Shown piece after piece: positions 58,711 through 64,000 of a DNA stretch of 64,000 nt. The stretch's first letter is position 1, and every line of letters starts with the position of its first letter. Position numbers and translations under genes: made by a program. This DNA is from Zonotrichia leucophrys gambelii (lineage: Eukaryota > Chordata > Aves > Passeriformes > Passerellidae), in the NCBI RefSeq assembly GCF_028769735.1, contig NC_088172.1:93200951-93264950 (forward strand). Direction: 5' to 3'. Under the pieces are notes generated by a model. That model was not told the DNA's origin and did no database searches. It saw only the letters and a list, made by a program, of their open reading frames with translations.

Positions 58711-61700
58711 CACTCTTACAAAAAGGTACATGCCAAAAATCATGAAGGTTCTGAGATGCCAACATACTCAGGAGAGGGAACCAGCGTAGTGTCTGGGCTT
58801 GATGTGTAGTGGCACCAACTTTAGCAGCTTGCAGATTCTGTTTTAGCCCTGAGCTGCCAAACAGGACAGCAGAGGAGCAGGGCTGTGCTGGGAGAGGACA
58901 GCTCCAGCTGCAGAGCAGGCTTGCTTGTGACAGCCACCTTCTGCCCCAGGAGCCGTGGATGTCAGGAGGACAATGCCTCTGCCTGATGAAGAGGATGAGG
59001 AAGATAATGTCCATTAGACACCTGTGATAGTTTAACACTTGGATTTTATCCTGCAGCAACACATTCAATATTTCCACCAATTTATGTGGTGTTTTAGGGC
59101 TGTATTTGACAGGCTTTAATGTAAACATGGTATTGCTGGCACACTGACAGCTTTTTTTTTTGGCATTGCTTTTACAAAGTCTTTACATAGAATGAGTTGA
59201 TGTGTGACTCATGTAAATTCAGATTTTTTTTTTTACTTTGAGCAGATGTGGCCCCTCAGTGTGAGCCTGAAAACAGTTGGGGTGTTGCTGGGATTTATTT
59301 ACAAACCTCCAAGCCAGCAGTTTCAAATCTGGGTTAAAGTTAGATGCCTGTTTCCATGACAGATGGTCTCATTTTGAGAAGGAGTGAGTCTTGACAACTG
59401 GGGCTGGCTGGGAGAGTGAATTTTTGTTTCATAAAGATGATTCTGTTTTCAGGGTATTTTCAGATCCCAGATCAAGATTTAAATCTCCAAATTCAAATAT
59501 CGTTTAGGGATGAACAACATTTCATCTTGCCAGCATCAAGGCTCCTGCTGATCCCTGGCTGCTGCCAGTGTTTATCCAGGCTGCTGGAAGAACGAGGAGT
59601 CCTGGCTCTGTTGTCACCTGCCTGACAGAGCTGTGGGGTGTCAGGAGTGAAGGCTGCCTGGGAACATTGATCAGGGGGCTGTGCACTTCCCAAGTGCTCT
59701 GGTGTTCAGGGAACAAGCCTGAGCCCTGGCTGTCCCTGTGATTTGGCATGGCAGGATTGTGGTAGGGGGTTCCTGGGCTCCACAGCAGCCCTGGAGGTAA
59801 AAGGACCAGAGAAGGGTTGTCATAGAAACCCTGATTGTTCTTTAGCCTTGACAGGATCACATCTCATTATAGGTTTTCTGGAGCAACTCAGAGGAGAAGC
59901 ATTTCCATAAAAATGTTCTAGCCCTTCCACTGAAGGCACCATTTGCATTGAGCAAGCAGTGCCTGCTGCTGCTCCAGCCTTCAGGAGATGAGGGGGGACA
60001 CAGCCCAGTGCCACCCTCCCCTCCTGAAGCAACAGCTGTGACATGGGGAGGAGCCTCCACTCTTGTCACACAGGGTGCCTGCTGAAGCCTGTGAAATAAC
60101 ACAAGGTGGCTGACATTGGTATTAAGGAGTTCCAGGTTATTTTCCTTGGCCTCCAGCTACTTTTGTGGGGAGGTAGGGAGCTTCACCAGCTCCTTCTGTC
60201 AGCTCTGTGCAGGTGTCTTGTGCCCTTATCCCATCTCAAACGGCACAAGATGTTAAATTTCAGGGCAGCAGCCTCCTGTGAATTGTCTGTCATTGTCAAC
60301 ATCACTGCCAGGCAAAGCAAAGGGAGGGCATGTCCCCTACCTGGTGAATTTCACCATATCCTGGTCAGGGAAAGCAGCATCCCTCCAGTCTAACTCCTGC
60401 CCCCAGAGCCTGGATTTTTATTCACAGACCACAGCTTGGTGCAGAAAGGCAAAGCCTGAGCACGAGATGAAGAGGGGAGAAACCACACTCAGTGTGCTAC
60501 ACACAAGACAGCTGGGGCATGTGCTGCTGAGCAGGGGGGAGCTGCAGTCCCAGAACATGGATGTAGGCCATGGCCCTCCATCAGCCTGCATTGTGGCACC
60601 CAGAGGAATTTTGCTGCCAGTGGTGTAACTCTTCCTCTTCTTCAAATTATCTCATATATCATTGAGAAGAAGCCCAGACTGACTTTTTTTGTTTGATTTC
60701 AGTACCTTGCAGTTGACATCTTGAAGGAGTGTTTGCAAAGCCAGTCTGACATGTGTCATACAGAAAGCTGCCTGTAAACATGAGTTTGTGCAGACTCCGT
60801 GTTATGGAGGGAAAGAGCTTCTACTTCTTAAGTTTTCACCTAAAGAAAACAAAACCAATAAAACAAAACCAAAACCACGCAAAAGAAAACCAGCATTCCC
60901 TCTAAATGTCAATGATTTGGAAGTTCAGCTGATTTCTTTCTGCCTTTCACTTTTGGTTACTTTGCAGTGAAAGTTCTTTCTTCATCAACAATTATAAACT
61001 TTATCGAAAGGGGACAGTTTTGCTTGTGATGGGCAGAAGACTCTTTTTAAACAAAATATAGGAGTCATTGACTTAAATCCTGCATTATGCCAAGGCAGTC
61101 CAATATCCTTTGGTGCATTCCTGATGAATATTTCATTCTCTTTAATTAGTCACAAATAGAATTTGTTTTTCTGTACTGAATCAACCAAGTATATGAGCCA
61201 GAGGCTTCATGCAGCAAAAGGGTGACTTTGTGAAGATCTTTAAATTTCTTGTTCAATTCAGTGGCTGTTGGCTGGGATGGCATTAAGGGCTGTTAGGCAC
61301 TAGCAGCTGTTTCAGGGTTTCTGGTATTGATAATATTTGTGTGGTCACATAGCTCAGAGGTGTCTAAATCTAAAAGTGCTCAAAGCATTTGTGAGGTACC
61401 AAAATGCTCCTCTGTTAAGCAGCCTTAGTGAATTTCCTGCTTTCATTTTGCAATGCATCTGCTCTTGAGTGAATTCTCAGGGACTGACTTCAAATACACA
61501 TAAAACCATGAATATGGAGGAAAATAGAGACCAGCTGCAGGTTAGCAAGGATCTGAACTCATTATATGTGATAGTAGAAGCAATTTGTCACTGTCTGAGT
61601 CATCACAAGTGCTCTGTTCAGGGAATCCACTCTTCCAATACAATTATTTGAACAAAGCATTAGAGATAATAAAGTCCAGAGGAAACTTACTTGGACAAAT

Positions 61701-64000
61701 AGAATTTTCAGGTAGTTCTGAAAAGCTTATTGTTGATCAGACTGTGCACTTCTCCAAGATTAAAAATCCTTTTCAGATAAAACCACTGGAAAGTGTGGAG
61801 AACAGTGGTGAGGGGTTATCTTCGGCTGTGGATAAAGTATTTTATCTGTGAGACAATAAAATGCAGGGCATAGGAACTGGCACTCTTGATGACTGAATTA
61901 ACTTTGAAATCTGTCTCAGTCTCTGAGACCTCAGGTGGCACTGAAAAGACTTTCCTGACAAATAATTTTGTAATTACACTGGGGCTGAAGATTGTTTTCA
62001 GTGACCTCCAGCAGTTAATTATGGGCTCATAAATTGCAGATTATGGGGTTTTACAGACCTGCACAGCTTGGATTTTTCTTTTATAGTGGATTCAATAAAA
62101 ATAATTTTGAAAAATATGTTCATGCCTTTTTGGACCATGAGTTTTGTCGACAGATACAATGAAACTGATACATCCTGCAGAGCAGCTCAGTCTCCTGGCA
62201 CTGACATTTCCCCCACAAAAATACCCAGAAGTTAACTTTCTGAGCAGCTCTTGTTTGCAATAGCAATACAGCACAAAAGCAACCATAAAGGTTCAGACAA
62301 ATTTGTCAGCATTTTGTTAGGAGTGGCACAGCTCTAGTTTTTTATTTATTTGCTCCTCTACATGGCGGTAGGACCTTGGATTTGCAGTTTTGGTGTAGTG
62401 ACAGCTCCTGCATATGTAGAGAAAACAGACCTTAATTTACAGAAAAAATAAAAACTTACTTTGGAGACTGCCAGGCATTTAACCTCGCTGATATCACATA
62501 GCACTGAATTCCTCAGGTTAATTATGGCTGCTGTAAAAAAGTATTGCCTTTTGTCAGTATTGGAAACTAAATGTATTCATGCCTTCCTGAATGCTTTCTC
62601 AGCAGTTGACAGCCTTGACATTTACATAGGGGTGTGGTGAAACAGGGCACCGACACCCCTAATCATCACGAGGAAGGAAAGCATCCAATGATATAAAACT
62701 CTTTCACAGTCTCTGCCTTTCCCTGGAAAAACAGCATCTGGCTCAATGTAGGCACAGACTGTCTGCAAGAGCTTTTTTTGTTCTTTAAACAGAACTCAGC
62801 TGACAGGTTACTTTCTGGAAGAGGCATGGTAATCTGTCTATTTATGTACTGCCTTTGAGAGATGTAGCCTCAAATTAGAATAGGAATTGGGAACTGAAAC
62901 AAAAGGGTTTACAGAAATGGGAGACACTGGGATTCTTGGCGTGTAGGCTCTGTGCAATCAGGTCTCAAAAGCATTAAAAAAAATAGAATAATAAGAGCTT
63001 TGTTGTTTTTATAGCTAATATAGCTGATTTTTATGGCTGATTAAATTGAGCTGACATCTCATCCTCCAGACATGAGCATACTGCTTGATCTAACCCACAT
63101 TTGAAGATGTGTATGATGTTCAATGAGAGCTGGAAACATCATTATCCTTCCTTTGGAGTTAGCCCAGTGTTTACTGAGTGCCTGCCTTTGGAAATGGGCA
63201 GTCCCTCCCTGGGAGCTGACAGAGGAAAAACATTTGATTTGTGGTGGTCAGGATTCTGCCCTGAGCAGCCTGCAGCACTTGTCAGTCTTCAGGCTCTGGC
63301 AATCCCACTGGCTCTCACATGAGTTTTCCTGGAAATGGAGAGCTCAATAAGACAAACTGTTTATTTGGGCACTGGATCTCATATCCACGTTCAGAACACA
63401 GGATGACACTGGTTGTACCTCATTGCTCTGTGTTTTCTCCAGTGTTCTGATGGACTTCACTCCTCAATTCTGCCACCTCCTCTGGGTCCTGCTCCTGACC
63501 CATCTCCTGGCCCAGCTCACTTTTTTTCCTAAGCCCAGTCCAGCCTGAGACCTCAGCACCCATCCCTCTTGCTTGTTCGGACCCCAAACTGAGGGGTTGC
63601 TGAGGCTTAGGAGGAAGCTGGCTTTTGGAAACACTCAGTATCCCCACATCCCTCATCTGAAGGTAAGGGAGGTACCTCAGAGTCAGGGGCCACAGCTCCT
63701 ATTGTGCCTCAGGTCTCTACCACTCAGGTCTCATAGTGACAACCAGAGAGCTGTGGCATGCCTTTGCAGCTGGCCAGTGCTGTGCAGGGACACACACTGG
63801 GGTTATGTGTGCCCAGAGAGATGAGAGTGGCTCCAGAAAAAAACAATCAGCTCTCACCTGGGGTAGAGATAGGCACCTGCCAGGTGTTCTATAAATTAAG
63901 CTGTCTCTATGAATTATCCTGTGACACTGGAGACACAGAAGATTCTGCTTGAAGATCCATCTTCACCCTGCTTTCACAGCTGTGGAGATGCTCTCACATT
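58711..64000. other. Intergenic, no gene seen
   Basis: No recognised exon, RNA gene or young repeat. Short protein-like frames (for example 61585-61851, which begins at a TTG) have no known family and no splice support. ALK, the expected next gene on this side in vertebrates, was not recognised. Confidence 0.5.

Noticed and set aside
58529..59128. 199-codon frame on the minus strand
   Set aside because: It crosses the MIR-like trace and has no known domain or splice context; most likely chance.
36331..64000. Search for ALK exons on either strand
   Set aside because: No signal-peptide exon, MAM, glycine-rich or kinase block was found. In human the gap between YPEL5 and ALK is much larger than the 28 kb available here.
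1..64000. CRISPR arrays, bacterial operons, phage or plasmid features
   Set aside because: The window is vertebrate nuclear DNA; no regularly spaced repeats or compact gene arrays were seen.

Overview
The window looks like bird nuclear DNA, most likely from a songbird. Four things support this. The only conserved gene, YPEL5, is a vertebrate gene. Three fragments of avian-type CR1 LINE lie in the same 64 kb, including one that keeps the octamer-like 3' tail typical of CR1. There are LTRs of a kind I associate with passerine endogenous retroviruses. Genes are sparse, introns are multi-kilobase, and there is one strong CpG-island promoter. No bacterial, organellar, rRNA or tRNA features were seen.

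Layout. At 0-9 kb the DNA is repeat-rich: a CR1 fragment, a reverse-oriented LTR-like segment with an internal ~106-bp diverged tandem duplication, and two strongly diverged direct repeats (about 2.5-3.45 kb and 8.19-8.83 kb). These bracket an intact 426-codon ORF (3879-5159) whose N-terminal half is a long coiled coil. At 9-23 kb the DNA is mainly intergenic, with one CR1 fragment (12.5 kb) and two unrelated LTRs abutting in opposite orientation (16.57-17.51 kb). At 23.2-35.7 kb lies YPEL5 on the minus strand: a 3' end with two possible poly(A) sites, two coding exons (121 codons in total), at least one inferred 5' noncoding exon near 32.1 kb, and a first exon in a ~1.3-kb CpG island. A CR1 3' end directly abuts the upstream edge of that island. 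From 36.3 to 64 kb I find no convincing exon. It is intergenic DNA with several stretches whose composition suggests regulatory elements, plus one possible ancient MIR-like SINE trace.

In mammals YPEL5 lies between LBH and ALK. I looked for exons of both and recognised none, so the flanks are best read as the intergenic spaces on either side of YPEL5.

Most interesting points: (1) an ORF that is still open between two repeats that have diverged heavily, an arrangement resembling the chicken retroelement gene ENS-1/ERNI and compatible with a co-opted retroelement protein; (2) an 18-codon upstream ORF in the inferred spliced YPEL5 leader that stops 2 nt before the YPEL5 start codon. Both are inferences from reading the sequence; no alignment or expression data were available.
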